NCBI GenBank assembly: GCA_036675815.1
Contig: JAKFEE010000041.1
Coordinates: 43,640 to 107,639, forward strand
Source of the DNA: JAKFEE01 sp036675815
GTDB lineage: Bacteria > Pseudomonadota > Alphaproteobacteria > Rhodospirillales > Magnetospirillaceae
Length of the DNA stretch: 64,000 nucleotides
Direction: 5' to 3'
Part shown: positions 8,706-17,168 of the stretch, one piece after another
Layout of the letters: every line of letters starts with the position of its first letter
How positions within the stretch are numbered: position 1 is the first letter of the stretch
Translations under genes and position numbers: made by a program
The notes under the pieces: generated by a model
Told to the model about the DNA's origin: nothing
The model's database searches: none
Seen by the model: only the letters and a program-made list of their open reading frames with translations

Positions 8706-9670
8706 CGGGCCACCGCCGGCCGGCGGTGCTCGCGATCGATGACGAAGTCATGCCCCTTGGGCTTGCGGGCGATCGCCTCGTAAATCGCCTGCGTGATCAG
8801 ATCGTCGTCGGCACTAGCACGCAGCGGCGCCCGCAGATCGGCCGCGTCCTCTTGGCCCAGGCACATGTACAGCGTGCCGGTGCAGGTGACGCGGACGCGA
8901 TTGCACGATTCACAGAAATTATGCGTCATCGGTGTGATGAAGCCGATGCGATGGCCGGTTTCCGCCACCTCGACGTAACGCGACGGCCCGCCGGTGCGGT
9001 AGTCGGACTCGACCAAGGTCCAGTTCTGCTCGAGACGCGCGCGCAGCTGCGACAGCGGCAGGTAATGGATGGTCCGGTCGCCGTCGATGTCGCCCAGGGG
9101 CATGGTCTCGATGAAGGTGAGGTCAAAGCCCTGCTCGCCGCACCAGGCGACGAGGTCGTCGAACTCGTCGTCGTTGACCCCCTTCAGCGCCACCGTGTTG
9201 ATCTTGATCCGCAGGCCGGCATCCTTGGCCGCGGCCAGGCCGTCCAGCACCTTGCCCAGCTCGCCCCAGCGGGTGATGGCGCGGAACTTGTCGGCCTTCA
9301 AGGTGTCCAGCGACACGTTCAGCCGGCGCACCCCCGCCGTCTTGAGTTCGGCAGCGTATCGCGCCAGCTGGGTGCCGTTGGTGGTCAGCGTCAGCTCGTC
9401 GAGCGCCCCTTCGCCGATCAGGCTGCCGAGATTGTCGATCAACTGCATGATGTTGCGGCGGACCAGAGGCTCGCCCCCGGTCAGGCGCAGCTTGCGCACG
9501 CCCTGGCGGACGAAGGCCCGGCATAGGCGCTCGAGTTCCTCGAGCGTCAGGATGTCGGCCTTGGGCAGGAACGTCATGTCCTCGGCCATGCAATAGATGC
9601 AGCGCAGGTCACAGCGGTCGGTCACAGAGACGCGCAGGTAGGTCACCCGCCGCCCGAAGGGATCGATCAT
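8681..9670 (-). CDS. moaA: MoaA, GTP 3',8-cyclase (molybdenum cofactor step 1)
   Basis: 329 residues. It has the radical-SAM cluster motif CDLRCIYC (Cys20, 24, 27), a TGGEPLVRR motif, the C-terminal second cluster NFCESCNRVRVTC and the conserved C-terminal Gly-Gly. MoaA makes 3',8-cyclo-GTP from GTP and SAM, the first step to Moco. I place the start at 9670 (MIDPFGR), where family members begin; an extension to 9742 adds a low-complexity Arg-rich tail. It is next to a ModE-type regulator, consistent with a molybdenum locus. Confidence 0.95.
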   Translation of the reverse strand: MIDPFGRRVTYLRVSVTDRCDLRCIYCMAEDMTFLPKADILTLEELERLCRAFVRQGVRKLRLTGGEPLVRRNIMQLIDNLGSLIGEGALDELTLTTNGTQLARYAAELKTAGVRRLNVSLDTLKADKFRAITRWGELGKVLDGLAAAKDAGLRIKINTVALKGVNDDEFDDLVAWCGEQGFDLTFIETMPLGDIDGDRTIHYLPLSQLRARLEQNWTLVESDYRTGGPSRYVEVAETGHRIGFITPMTHNFCESCNRVRVTCTGTLYMCLGQEDAADLRAPLRASADDDLITQAIYEAIARKPKGHDFVIDREHRRPAVARHMSVTGG

Positions 9671-9789
9671 GCCCGACAATCCTGGCCTCCTCCGGCGCCC
9701 GCTCGATTGGGCGTTGCGCTCGCGCGTATACAACGTAGGCATTCTAATGTGCGCTCATGCCAATGTCGCCCAGAAAATCGGGTAGGATT

Positions 9790-9844
9790 GGAGCGCGGAG
9801 CTCCAGCTCCGCAAAACTCTGGCGGAGCTGGAGCTCCGCGCTCC
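9790..9844. repeat. Dispersed intergenic palindrome, copy 1 of 4
   Basis: Two perfectly complementary 23-bp arms (9790-9812 and 9822-9844) flank a 9-bp loop. Each arm contains the shorter palindrome GCGGAGCTGGAGCTCCGC or its near copy, so the structure is nested. Related copies lie at 20419, 22885 and 51423. This one is between the ModE-like gene and moaA on the same strand. Confidence 0.92.
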
Positions 9845-9851
9845 GGTCATA

Positions 9852-10190
9852 TCAGCCGTGCCGGCGCATCAGCGTGGCGAATTCGGCCAGATCGTCGGCG
9901 ATACTCGCCGCCGCCTTGTCTTCCATCCGGCGGTAACGGCGAAGCACGTCCTGGCCGAGTTCGGTGAGGCGCGCCCCGCCGCCGCCGTGGCCGCCGGTGC
10001 TTGTTTCGATCAGCGGCGCGGTGAAGGCGCCGTTGATGGTGTCGGTCAGCAACCAGGCGCGCCGATAGCTCATGCCCATCTTGCGCGCCGCCGCCGAGAT
10101 CGAGCCGCTGCGGCCGATCGTCTCCAGCAGGGCCACCTTGCCAGGCCCCAGGGCGGTATCGGCTCCGATCAGCAAGCGGATCTTCGGCAT
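9852..10190 (-). CDS. ModE-type winged-helix regulator without molybdate-binding domain
   Basis: 112 residues matching the N-terminal LysR-type HTH of ModE: LLETIGRSGSISAAARKMGMSYRRAWLLTDTIN is the helix-turn-helix, followed by the Gly-rich STGGHGGGGARLTELG wing. The molbindin (TOBE) domains of full-length ModE are absent, so it may not bind molybdate itself. The start MPKIRL at 10190 agrees with the family; ATGs at 10220 and 10292 are alternatives that would run into the divergent gene. Only 58 bp separate it from the DUF2478-DUF364 gene, so it may control that gene. No clear ModE-box was seen. Confidence 0.85.
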   Translation of the reverse strand: MPKIRLLIGADTALGPGKVALLETIGRSGSISAAARKMGMSYRRAWLLTDTINGAFTAPLIETSTGGHGGGGARLTELGQDVLRRYRRMEDKAAASIADDLAEFATLMRRHG

Positions 10191-10248
10191 GACTCGTGGC
10201 AGCATTTGTAATACGACCATGAATCCCGCCAAGGAAGAGGGCCTGTCA

Positions 10249-11481
10249 ATGCTAAAGCCCACCGAACTCGCCCGTGCCGCCGCCGGCGCCATCGTCTACA
10301 CGCCCGGTGCGGCGCCCGGCGCCATCCTCGCCGCCTTTGCCGAACGCATCAAGCAGCGCGGTTGGCGGGTTGGCGGCCTGATACAGCGCACCGTGCGCGA
10401 TGGCGAGGGGCGCAAGCTGGGGATGGAACTGGTCGCCCTCGATACGGGCGAGGTCATCCCCATCGGTCAGGCGCTGGGGCAGGGGGCCGCCGGCGATGCC
10501 TGCGCCGTCGACCCCGCGGCATTGGCCGAGGCCAGCGGTGCCTTGCGCCGCGCCATCGCCGCGCGCGTCGATCTTCTGGTCGTCAACAAGTTTTCCTACC
10601 ATGAACGCGACGGCGGGGGCTTCGCGCAGGAGCTGCTGGCGGCGATGGCCGAGGGCATTCCCGTGCTCACCGCCGTGCAGGCCGAGCTCATCGAGGAGTG
10701 GTGGCGGTTCTGCGGCGGCCAGTGCTGCCTGCTGGCCCCCGACGAAGTGGCGCTGTGGCGGTGGTGGGGGCCGCGCCGCATCTACCAGGATCTCGCACAA
10801 GGTGTGGGCGAGGGCAGTGCGCGTCGCGTCGTCATCGGCCTGAACTGGACTCTGGTCGAGGGGCCCGACGGCGTCGGCGTTGCTCAGACACCCGCCCGCG
10901 ACACCGCCGGCTGCTACGGCAAGCTCGACGCCGGCACCTATTCCGGGCGTCCTCTACGGGATTTGGCGGCGATGATCGATGGCTGGAACCCGTTCGCGAC
11001 CGCGATCGCCATGGCGGCGGCCAACGCATACTACAATCGTTTCGATCTCGTCGGCGACGAACGCAACGGTCTCGACATGGTCCCGGCGGGCGGTCGCGTC
11101 GTCGTCGTCGGTGCCTTTCCCGGAATTGCCGAGCGAGTGCGGGGCTGCCACGTGATCGAGCGCGCGCCCAAGGCGGACGAGTATCCCGAACGGGCGGCCG
11201 AGTGGTTGATCCCCGGCGCCGACGCCGTCGTCACCACCGGCTCGAGCCTTGCCAACGGCTCGCTGCCGCGCCTGGTGGAGCTGGCGCAGGGCGGGTTGAT
11301 GACACTGGTCGGCCCCAGCGTACCGTTGTCGCCGCGATTGTTCGACCATGGCCTCGGCGTTCTATCGGGCTTCGTCGCCGAGGATGTCGAGGGGCTGGTC
11401 CGTAGCATCTGCGAGGCGGGGGCGGGCGGCGCCATCAAGCGCTTCGGTCGTCAGGTCAGCCTGATCGCGCCACGCGTGTGA
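10249..11481 (+). CDS. DUF2478 - DUF4213/DUF364 fusion protein
   Basis: 410 residues in two recognisable parts. Residues 1-175 match DUF2478, an NTPase-like family often encoded near molybdenum transport or molybdoenzyme genes (GAIVYTPGAAPGAILAAF, VDLLVVNKF, GIPVLTAV). Residues 190-405 match DUF4213 plus DUF364, a putative heavy-metal-chelation pair (NPFATAIAMAAANAYYN; RVVVVGAFPGIAERVRG; VVTTGSSLANGSLPRLVEL). I chose ATG 10249 because GGAAGAGG lies just before it; ATG 10219 is possible. Divergent from the ModE-like gene and near moaA, so a role in molybdenum or metal handling is inferred, not shown. Confidence 0.75.
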   Translation: MLKPTELARAAAGAIVYTPGAAPGAILAAFAERIKQRGWRVGGLIQRTVRDGEGRKLGMELVALDTGEVIPIGQALGQGAAGDACAVDPAALAEASGALRRAIAARVDLLVVNKFSYHERDGGGFAQELLAAMAEGIPVLTAVQAELIEEWWRFCGGQCCLLAPDEVALWRWWGPRRIYQDLAQGVGEGSARRVVIGLNWTLVEGPDGVGVAQTPARDTAGCYGKLDAGTYSGRPLRDLAAMIDGWNPFATAIAMAAANAYYNRFDLVGDERNGLDMVPAGGRVVVVGAFPGIAERVRGCHVIERAPKADEYPERAAEWLIPGADAVVTTGSSLANGSLPRLVELAQGGLMTLVGPSVPLSPRLFDHGLGVLSGFVAEDVEGLVRSICEAGAGGAIKRFGRQVSLIAPRV

Positions 11482-11561
11482 GTTGTCATTGCCCTTCGGC
11501 CAGGATGGTGGTCATATACAAATTGGTGGTACTATTGAAACCAACTCGGTAAGAGCTTCGA

Positions 11562-12203
11562 GTGCAGCTTCAGCACGACATATCCAAGCTCCTGGCGCAG
11601 TCCCTGGCCGCCTACGCGGCGTTTTCCGGGCTTCGAGACCTGGCCGAGGACTTGCGCATCCTGTCGCTGAACGCGGAATTGGCGGCGGCGCGCGCCCAGT
11701 CGGAGGGGCGGGCGATCAAGGCCCTCACGCAATACACGCGCGAGTTGGTGCGCCGGCTGAGCCATATCGATGGCGAGCTCGATTCCCTGAAGGCGCACAC
11801 TTACACCGGTGCCGCCGATACGATAAAATGGCTCAATCGGCTGAAGATGATCGAGCGGGCGCGGGCGGCCGAGCAGGGCGAGGTGGCCGCCCAGGCCGCC
11901 AGCCGCATGACGGAGCGCGTCGTCGAACGGGTCGGCGCCATCACCGCCATCGTCGCCACCATGGCGGCCGCCACCGATCGCATCTCCGAGGTTGCCGGGC
12001 AGGCGAGCGCCATCGCCACCAACGTGTCGGTCGAGGCGGCGCGGATTTCCGCCGGGGGCGGCGTGTTCGATGCGGTCGCTCGTACCATGGCCGGCTATGC
12101 CCAGCAGTTGCAGGACATGATCGCCCAGGCCGGCTCGGCCGTGCGCGATGCCACACAGACCAGCACACGCCTGCGTGCCAGACACTTTTCGAGGGCTTCA
12201 TGA
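11562..12203 (+). CDS. Soluble MCP-like helical signalling protein
   Basis: 213 residues, nearly all helix, with no signal peptide or membrane segment. Two stretches resemble the MCP hairpin tip that contacts CheA/CheW: LRILSLNAELAAARAQSEGRAIKAL (about 30-55) and ISEVAGQASAIATNVSVEAARISAGGG (about 145-170), both degenerate compared with the usual ALNAAIEAARAGE. GTG start at 11562. Its stop overlaps the ATG of the di-iron MBL gene (ATGA at 12200), and the che cluster follows 1.7 kb on. It is probably an intracellular chemoreceptor-like partner for that sensor. Confidence 0.65.
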   Translation: MQLQHDISKLLAQSLAAYAAFSGLRDLAEDLRILSLNAELAAARAQSEGRAIKALTQYTRELVRRLSHIDGELDSLKAHTYTGAADTIKWLNRLKMIERARAAEQGEVAAQAASRMTERVVERVGAITAIVATMAAATDRISEVAGQASAIATNVSVEAARISAGGGVFDAVARTMAGYAQQLQDMIAQAGSAVRDATQTSTRLRARHFSRAS

Positions 12204-12943
12204 TCTGCGAGACCATCTACCGCAAGGGCGGGCATTCGTGGCTGGCTTTTGGGGCGGATGCGGGGCGGCCGGAAAATATCGTCGACACCAACCAGTACGT
12301 GGTGCGCTACGGCGACGTGGCGGCCCTGCTCGATCCCGGTGGCACGGAAATCTTTGCCCCCATGCTGGGCGCCCTGACCGGCAAACTGGCCATCGAACAG
12401 ATCGAGCACATCTTCCTGTCCCACCAGGACCCGGACATCGGCTCGTCGCTGCCGCTGTGGCGCCAGGTCTGCCGGCCGGACGTCCATGTGCACATCTCGT
12501 GGCTGTGGACGCATTTCGTGTCGCATTTCGATGCCGAGGCGGGGTTGATCCCCATTCCCGACCAGGGTGGCGTCATCCGCCTGGGCGCGCTCGAACTGCA
12601 GGTGATACCGGCTCATTTCCTGCACTCGCCCGGCAATTTCCACATCTATGATCCGGCCGCGCGTATCCTGTTTTCGGCCGACGTCGGCGCGTCGCTGCTC
12701 AGCCGTAAGACCAACTCGAGCTTTTTCGTCGAGGATTTCGACAGCCACACGCAGTACATGCGCCTGTGGCATCAGCGGGCCATGGGCTCGGAGAAGGCGC
12801 GCGACGCGTGGCTGTCGCGGGTGAGCCAACTCGACATCGACATTCTGGCGCCGCAGCATGGCCTGTTGCTGCGCGGCGACGACGTCAAACGTTTTTATGA
12901 CTGGTTCCGCAGCCAGCCTCTGGGCGAGGTGGCCGCCGCCTAG
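12200..12943 (+). CDS. ODP-type di-iron metallo-beta-lactamase-fold protein, putative O2/redox sensor
   Basis: 247 residues of MBL fold. The metal motif is HQDPDI (His75, Asp77, Asp79) in place of the hydrolase HxHxDH, with further ligand candidates in PAHFLHSPGNFH, FSADVG and LAPQHG. This set is typical of flavodiiron-like oxygen-binding di-iron proteins (ODP) rather than hydrolases, and no flavodoxin domain follows. In Treponema denticola an ODP works with a soluble MCP as an oxygen/iron sensor for chemotaxis. Here the gene is translationally coupled to a soluble MCP-like gene upstream of cheA, which suggests the same arrangement. Confidence 0.75.
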   Translation: MICETIYRKGGHSWLAFGADAGRPENIVDTNQYVVRYGDVAALLDPGGTEIFAPMLGALTGKLAIEQIEHIFLSHQDPDIGSSLPLWRQVCRPDVHVHISWLWTHFVSHFDAEAGLIPIPDQGGVIRLGALELQVIPAHFLHSPGNFHIYDPAARILFSADVGASLLSRKTNSSFFVEDFDSHTQYMRLWHQRAMGSEKARDAWLSRVSQLDIDILAPQHGLLLRGDDVKRFYDWFRSQPLGEVAAA

Positions 12944-13116
12944 GCTGGCCGTTCGACGACGTCGAGGGCAATCACGCCGACATTGATCACCTGCTTGCCG
13001 CCGTGCTCGAAGTTTACGGTGACGCGATCGCCGATCGCCGACTGTATCCGGCCCAAACCCCACTCCGGCTGTGCCGGGTGTCGCACGACCGCCCCTGGCA
13101 CGTAATCCAACTGCAT
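12940..13116 (-). CDS. DUF3553 small protein
   Basis: 58 residues, MQLDYVPGAVVRHPAQPEWG then GRIQSAIGDRVTVNFEHGGKQVI. This matches DUF3553, a small beta-rich domain found free-standing in alphaproteobacteria and as a tail on some helicases. The function is unknown. ATG at 13116 begins the conserved part. The stop overlaps the end of the converging ODP-type gene by 4 bp. Confidence 0.8.
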   Translation of the reverse strand: MQLDYVPGAVVRHPAQPEWGLGRIQSAIGDRVTVNFEHGGKQVINVGVIALDVVERPA

Positions 13117-13183
13117 TTCCTGCCCCTCGCCGCATTCTTGCTTGTTAACGTGGGGTGGGGCGGAATGCGATTCAGGTACGACG

Positions 13184-13816
13184 ATGGCGGCTAGCGACGA
13201 TTTGCGGTTGGTTGAACTCTTGTGTGCCCGGCTGTGCCATGACCTTGCCGGGCCGATCGCCGGCGCCGCGGCCGGGGTCGAACTGCTGGCCGACGGCGGC
13301 CCGGCGGCGGCCGATGATGTCGAGTTGTTGACCGCCAGCGTCTCCGCCGCGGCCAGCCATCTGAAATTCCTGCGCGCCGCCCTTGGGCACGGCACCACCG
13401 CGATGTCGACGGCGGAACTGCGCGACTTGACCGAGGCGATCCTGCCGGCCGGCGGCGCGGTTGGCGTGGATTGGGACGCGGAAGGCCATGGCGACTGGCC
13501 GCGGCCGTGGGCCAGGCTGGTGCTCAATCTGGTGATGGTGGCCAGGGATTCGCTGACCCGCGGCGGCCGCATCAGAATCACGCTGCGGCCACAGCCGCCG
13601 CGCGTCAGTCTCGAAGCCGAGGGGCAGGCTCTGGCCCCGACCGAGATGCTGGCGCTGCTCCACGACGGCGACGTCCAACTGCTGACGCCGCGTAGCGCCC
13701 AGATCTACTACCTTCGCCGTTTGGCCGAGGAGGTCGGCGCCACCATCGACATCTCGCGAGGCGCCGGCGCATTGCGGTTGCTGCTGGAAGACCGGGCGAC
13801 CGGCGCGGCCCAGTAA
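13184..13816 (+). CDS. chpT: ChpT, histidine phosphotransferase
   Basis: 210 residues. The N-terminal helical hairpin carries the phosphorylatable His19 in ELLCARLCHDLAGPIAGAAAGVELL, and the rest resembles a degenerate HATPase domain, as in ChpT. It relays phosphate from CckA to CtrA and CpdR. ATG 13184 was preferred to the upstream 13142 because it begins at the conserved start. Its place directly before cheA is common in Rhodospirillales and joins the CtrA pathway to chemotaxis and motility genes. Confidence 0.88.
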   Translation: MAASDDLRLVELLCARLCHDLAGPIAGAAAGVELLADGGPAAADDVELLTASVSAAASHLKFLRAALGHGTTAMSTAELRDLTEAILPAGGAVGVDWDAEGHGDWPRPWARLVLNLVMVARDSLTRGGRIRITLRPQPPRVSLEAEGQALAPTEMLALLHDGDVQLLTPRSAQIYYLRRLAEEVGATIDISRGAGALRLLLEDRATGAAQ

Positions 13817-13919
13817 CCCCGATTTTTTGGGTGCGATTACAATCATGCATGCTATCAATAAGGGGTAGATAGTGTGCACAGAGGGGGTAACGTCCCCTTC
13901 GCGACGCGTGCGAGGACTG

Positions 13920-16643
13920 ATGGACGATCTTCTTAGCGAGTTTCTGACAGAAACGTCGGAAAGCCTGTCGGTACTTGACATCGAGTTGGTGAAGCTCGAG
14001 CAGAATCCCAATGATCCGGGCATCCTGCAGAATATCTTCCGGCTGGTGCACACCATCAAGGGCACGTGCGGTTTCCTCGGGCTGCCGCGCCTGGAGACGG
14101 TGGCCCACGCCGCCGAGAACGTCCTGGGTAAGTTCCGCGACCGCGAGCTCGAGGTCACGCCCGAAGCCGTTACCCGGATCCTCCAGTCGATCGATTGCAT
14201 CAAGCTGATCCTTTCGCACCTCGAGCAACATGAGGTCGAGCCCGAAGGCGACGATGCCGAGCTCAAGTCGGCGCTGAACGACTTGGCCGACGGCAAGACG
14301 CCTGCCACGACGCAGGCCGCTTCCGCCGAGGAACCAGCATTCCCGGTGGCCGCCGAGTTGCTTGCCGAGGTCGAGGCGGCGCTGGCGGTGGGCAAGCGAG
14401 CGGCTACCGAAGCCGACCTTGCCGCCGAGATGGCGTTGGAGCGTGCCAGGCAGGGCGACGACGAGGACGAGCCGGCGGAGACCTCGCGCACGCCCGTTCC
14501 GGTGGCGAACGCGTTGCCGGCGGCTGCCGGTGGAACCACCGCCGTTTCCGGCAGCCCCCCCGCCGCCGAGCCGAAGGAATCGGCGCTCGCGGCGCAGACC
14601 ATTCGCGTCAACGTCGAACTGCTCGAAAACCTGATGACCCTGGTTTCCGAGCTGGTGCTCACGCGCAACCAGCTGCTGCAGATGGTGCGCGGCAAGGACG
14701 ACAGCGAATTCGCGACCCCGTTGCAGCGTCTATCGCACATCACCACCGACCTGCAGGAAGGGGTGATGAAGACGCGTATGCAACCGATCGGCAACGCCTG
14801 GGCCAAGCTTCCGCGCATCGTGCGCGACCTGTCGGTCGAAATGAACAAGAAGATCGACCTGCAGATGGTCGGCGCCGAGACCGAGCTCGATCGCCAGGTG
14901 CTGGAGCTGATCAAGGATCCGCTGACGCACATGGTGCGCAACTCCGCCGACCACGGCCTGGAAGGGCCCGAGGAACGGCGGCGTGCCGGCAAGCCCGAGA
15001 CCGGCAAGGTCGTGCTCAACGCCTATCACGAGGGCGGCCACATCATCATCGAGATCACCGATGACGGCCGCGGCCTGCCCGTCGGCAAGATCAAGGCGAA
15101 GGCGATCGCCAACGGGTTGGCCACCGAGGCCGAACTCGATCAGCTCACCGATCAGCAGATCTATCAGTTCATCTTCAAGGCCGGGTTCTCCACCGCCGAG
15201 AAGATCACCAGCATCTCTGGCCGCGGCGTCGGCATGGATGTGGTGCGCAGCAATATCGAAAAGATCGGCGGCACCATCGAGTTGAAGTCGTCGCCCGGCA
15301 AGGGTTCGACCTTCATCATCAAGATCCCGCTGACCCTGGCCATCGTCTCGGCACTGATCGTCGAGTGCGCCAACGAGCGCTTCGCCGTACCGCAGATATC
15401 GGTTCTCGAACTGGTGCGCACCACCGCCAGTTCCGAGCACGCGATCGAGATGATCAACAACGCGCCGGTGCTGCGCCTGCGCGATCGCCTGCTGCCGCTC
15501 GTCGGGCTGCGCCAACTGCTGCACCTCGGCGGCGAGAACGACGAACGCGACGAGACCTTCATCGTCGTCACCCAGGTCGGCACCTACACCTTCGGCATGA
15601 TCGTGGACCGCGTCTTCGACACCGAGGAAATCGTCGTCAAGCCGGTGGCGCCGATCCTGCGCCATATCACCATGTTCTCGGGCAACACCATCCTGGGTGA
15701 CGGCAGCGTCATCATGATTCTCGACCCCAACGGCATCGCCTCGCTGGCGACCGCCGGCGACACGGCGTCGGCCGCGGCCTCGCAGAGCACGGAGACGGCG
15801 GCGGTGCGCGACGTCCACGCCGACGAAAAGAACTCGATGCTGGTGTTCCGCGCCGGCAGCGACGACCTCAAGGCGGTGCCGCTGGCCCTGGTCGCCCGCC
15901 TGGAAGAGGTCGACTTGGCGAGCATCGAGCACTCGCACGGCAGCCCGGTCGTGCAGTATCGCGGCCATCTCATGCCTCTGGTCTTCATCGACAGCAGCTA
16001 CGGGCTCAAGGCCGAAGGCCGTCAGCCGGTGCTGGTGTTCGCCGATCGCCATCGCACGATGGGCCTGGTGGTCGATGAAATCGTCGACATCGTCGAGGAT
16101 CGGCTCAAGGTGGAACTGGCGGTCAATCAGCCGGGGCTCATCGGTACCGCCGTCATTGCCGGCAAGGCCACCGATATCCTCGACGCCGGCTATTACCTGA
16201 GCCAAGCCTATGGCGACTGGTTCGGGTCCATGGACGAAACCAGCTTTGGCGACGCCGAGGCGCAGCGGCGGGTGCTGTTGGTGGACGACAGCCCGTTCTT
16301 CCGCAACCTGCTGAGCCCGGTGCTGGCGGTGGCGGGCTATGACGTCACTGCCGTCGACAGCGCCGACAAGGCACTGGCGCTTCGTGATGCCGGGTCGCGC
16401 TTCGATCTCATCATCAGCGACATCGAGATGCCCGGATTGAGCGGCTTCGAGTTCGCCGAGGCAGTGCGCGCCGACACACGCTGGCAAGCGACGCCGCTGG
16501 TGGCGTTGTCGTCGCACGCCACCGATCACGACCTCGCGCGGGGGCGCGAGGTGGGCTTCAACGACTATGTCGCCAAGTTCGACCGCGATGCCCTGCTGCA
16601 GACGCTGGCGCAAACCTTGGCCGCCTCGGGAGGGGCAGCATGA
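13920..16643 (+). CDS. cheA: CheA chemotaxis kinase with second CheW-like domain and C-terminal receiver
   Basis: 907 residues. The order is Hpt (His44 in RLVHTIKGTCGFLG), a Pro/Ala-rich linker, dimerisation domain (TIRVNVELLENLMTLVSELVL), HATPase (HMVRNSADHGLE, ITDDGRGL, GRGVGMDVV), CheW-like domain, a second CheW-like segment (about 640-770), and a receiver (from about 780, acceptor near Asp833 in DLIISDIEMPG). No P2 domain is obvious. It autophosphorylates and passes phosphate to CheY/CheB; the receiver may be a phosphate sink. ATG 13920 was chosen over GTG 13872 by homology. cheW overlaps its stop. Confidence 0.95.
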   Translation: MDDLLSEFLTETSESLSVLDIELVKLEQNPNDPGILQNIFRLVHTIKGTCGFLGLPRLETVAHAAENVLGKFRDRELEVTPEAVTRILQSIDCIKLILSHLEQHEVEPEGDDAELKSALNDLADGKTPATTQAASAEEPAFPVAAELLAEVEAALAVGKRAATEADLAAEMALERARQGDDEDEPAETSRTPVPVANALPAAAGGTTAVSGSPPAAEPKESALAAQTIRVNVELLENLMTLVSELVLTRNQLLQMVRGKDDSEFATPLQRLSHITTDLQEGVMKTRMQPIGNAWAKLPRIVRDLSVEMNKKIDLQMVGAETELDRQVLELIKDPLTHMVRNSADHGLEGPEERRRAGKPETGKVVLNAYHEGGHIIIEITDDGRGLPVGKIKAKAIANGLATEAELDQLTDQQIYQFIFKAGFSTAEKITSISGRGVGMDVVRSNIEKIGGTIELKSSPGKGSTFIIKIPLTLAIVSALIVECANERFAVPQISVLELVRTTASSEHAIEMINNAPVLRLRDRLLPLVGLRQLLHLGGENDERDETFIVVTQVGTYTFGMIVDRVFDTEEIVVKPVAPILRHITMFSGNTILGDGSVIMILDPNGIASLATAGDTASAAASQSTETAAVRDVHADEKNSMLVFRAGSDDLKAVPLALVARLEEVDLASIEHSHGSPVVQYRGHLMPLVFIDSSYGLKAEGRQPVLVFADRHRTMGLVVDEIVDIVEDRLKVELAVNQPGLIGTAVIAGKATDILDAGYYLSQAYGDWFGSMDETSFGDAEAQRRVLLVDDSPFFRNLLSPVLAVAGYDVTAVDSADKALALRDAGSRFDLIISDIEMPGLSGFEFAEAVRADTRWQATPLVALSSHATDHDLARGREVGFNDYVAKFDRDALLQTLAQTLAASGGAA

Positions 16644-17131
16644 ACCAATCCCTCGTCCCCGCCGGCAACCGCCACGTCCAGGAGGCCTCGGCGGCCACCC
16701 AGGACTACGTCACCATGTACATCGAGGACCAGTTGTTCGGGATTCCCGTGCTGACGGTCCAGGATGTCCTTGGCGCCCAGAAGATCACGCGCATCCCGCT
16801 GGCCCCCCCGGAGGTCGCCGGCTCGCTCAACCTGCGGGGACGCATCGTCACTTCGATCGACGTGCGCAAGCGCCTGCGCTTGAAGGAGCGCGCCGGCGCG
16901 GCGGCCAGCATGAGCGTCGTCGTCGAACTCGGCGGCGAGCTGTACAGCTTGATGGTCGACTCGGTGGGCGAGGTGCTCAGCCTGCCGGCTGCCGCCTTCG
17001 AGCGCAATCCGCCGACCCTCGATCCGCTGTGGCGCGAGTTCTCGGCCGGCATCTATCGCCTGCAGGGCACGTTGCTGGTGGTCCTCGACGTCACGCGCCT
17101 GCTGGACTTCACCAGGACCGAAGCGGCCTGA
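16640..17131 (+). CDS. cheW: CheW, receptor-kinase coupling protein
   Basis: 163 residues. After a short variable N-terminus comes the CheW beta-barrel: YVTMYIEDQLFGIPVLTVQDVLG, ITRIPLAPPEVAGSLNLRGRIVTSIDVRKRL and VVVELGGELYSLMVDSVGEVL. It links chemoreceptors to CheA. The ATG overlaps the cheA stop (ATGA at 16640), so the two are co-translated. Confidence 0.95.
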   Translation: MNQSLVPAGNRHVQEASAATQDYVTMYIEDQLFGIPVLTVQDVLGAQKITRIPLAPPEVAGSLNLRGRIVTSIDVRKRLRLKERAGAAASMSVVVELGGELYSLMVDSVGEVLSLPAAAFERNPPTLDPLWREFSAGIYRLQGTLLVVLDVTRLLDFTRTEAA

Positions 17132-17168
17132 GACCCGTGTGGCCGCATCAAGCGAACGAAGAGACCGA

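Noticed and set aside
10191..10248. A ModE-box between the ModE-type HTH gene and the DUF2478-DUF364 gene
   Set aside because: No sequence close to the TATA-type inverted repeat of the consensus was found.
14730..16613. Open frame of 627 codons on the minus strand opposite cheA
   Set aside because: Antisense shadow of cheA, with the usual His/Gln/Asp-rich composition.
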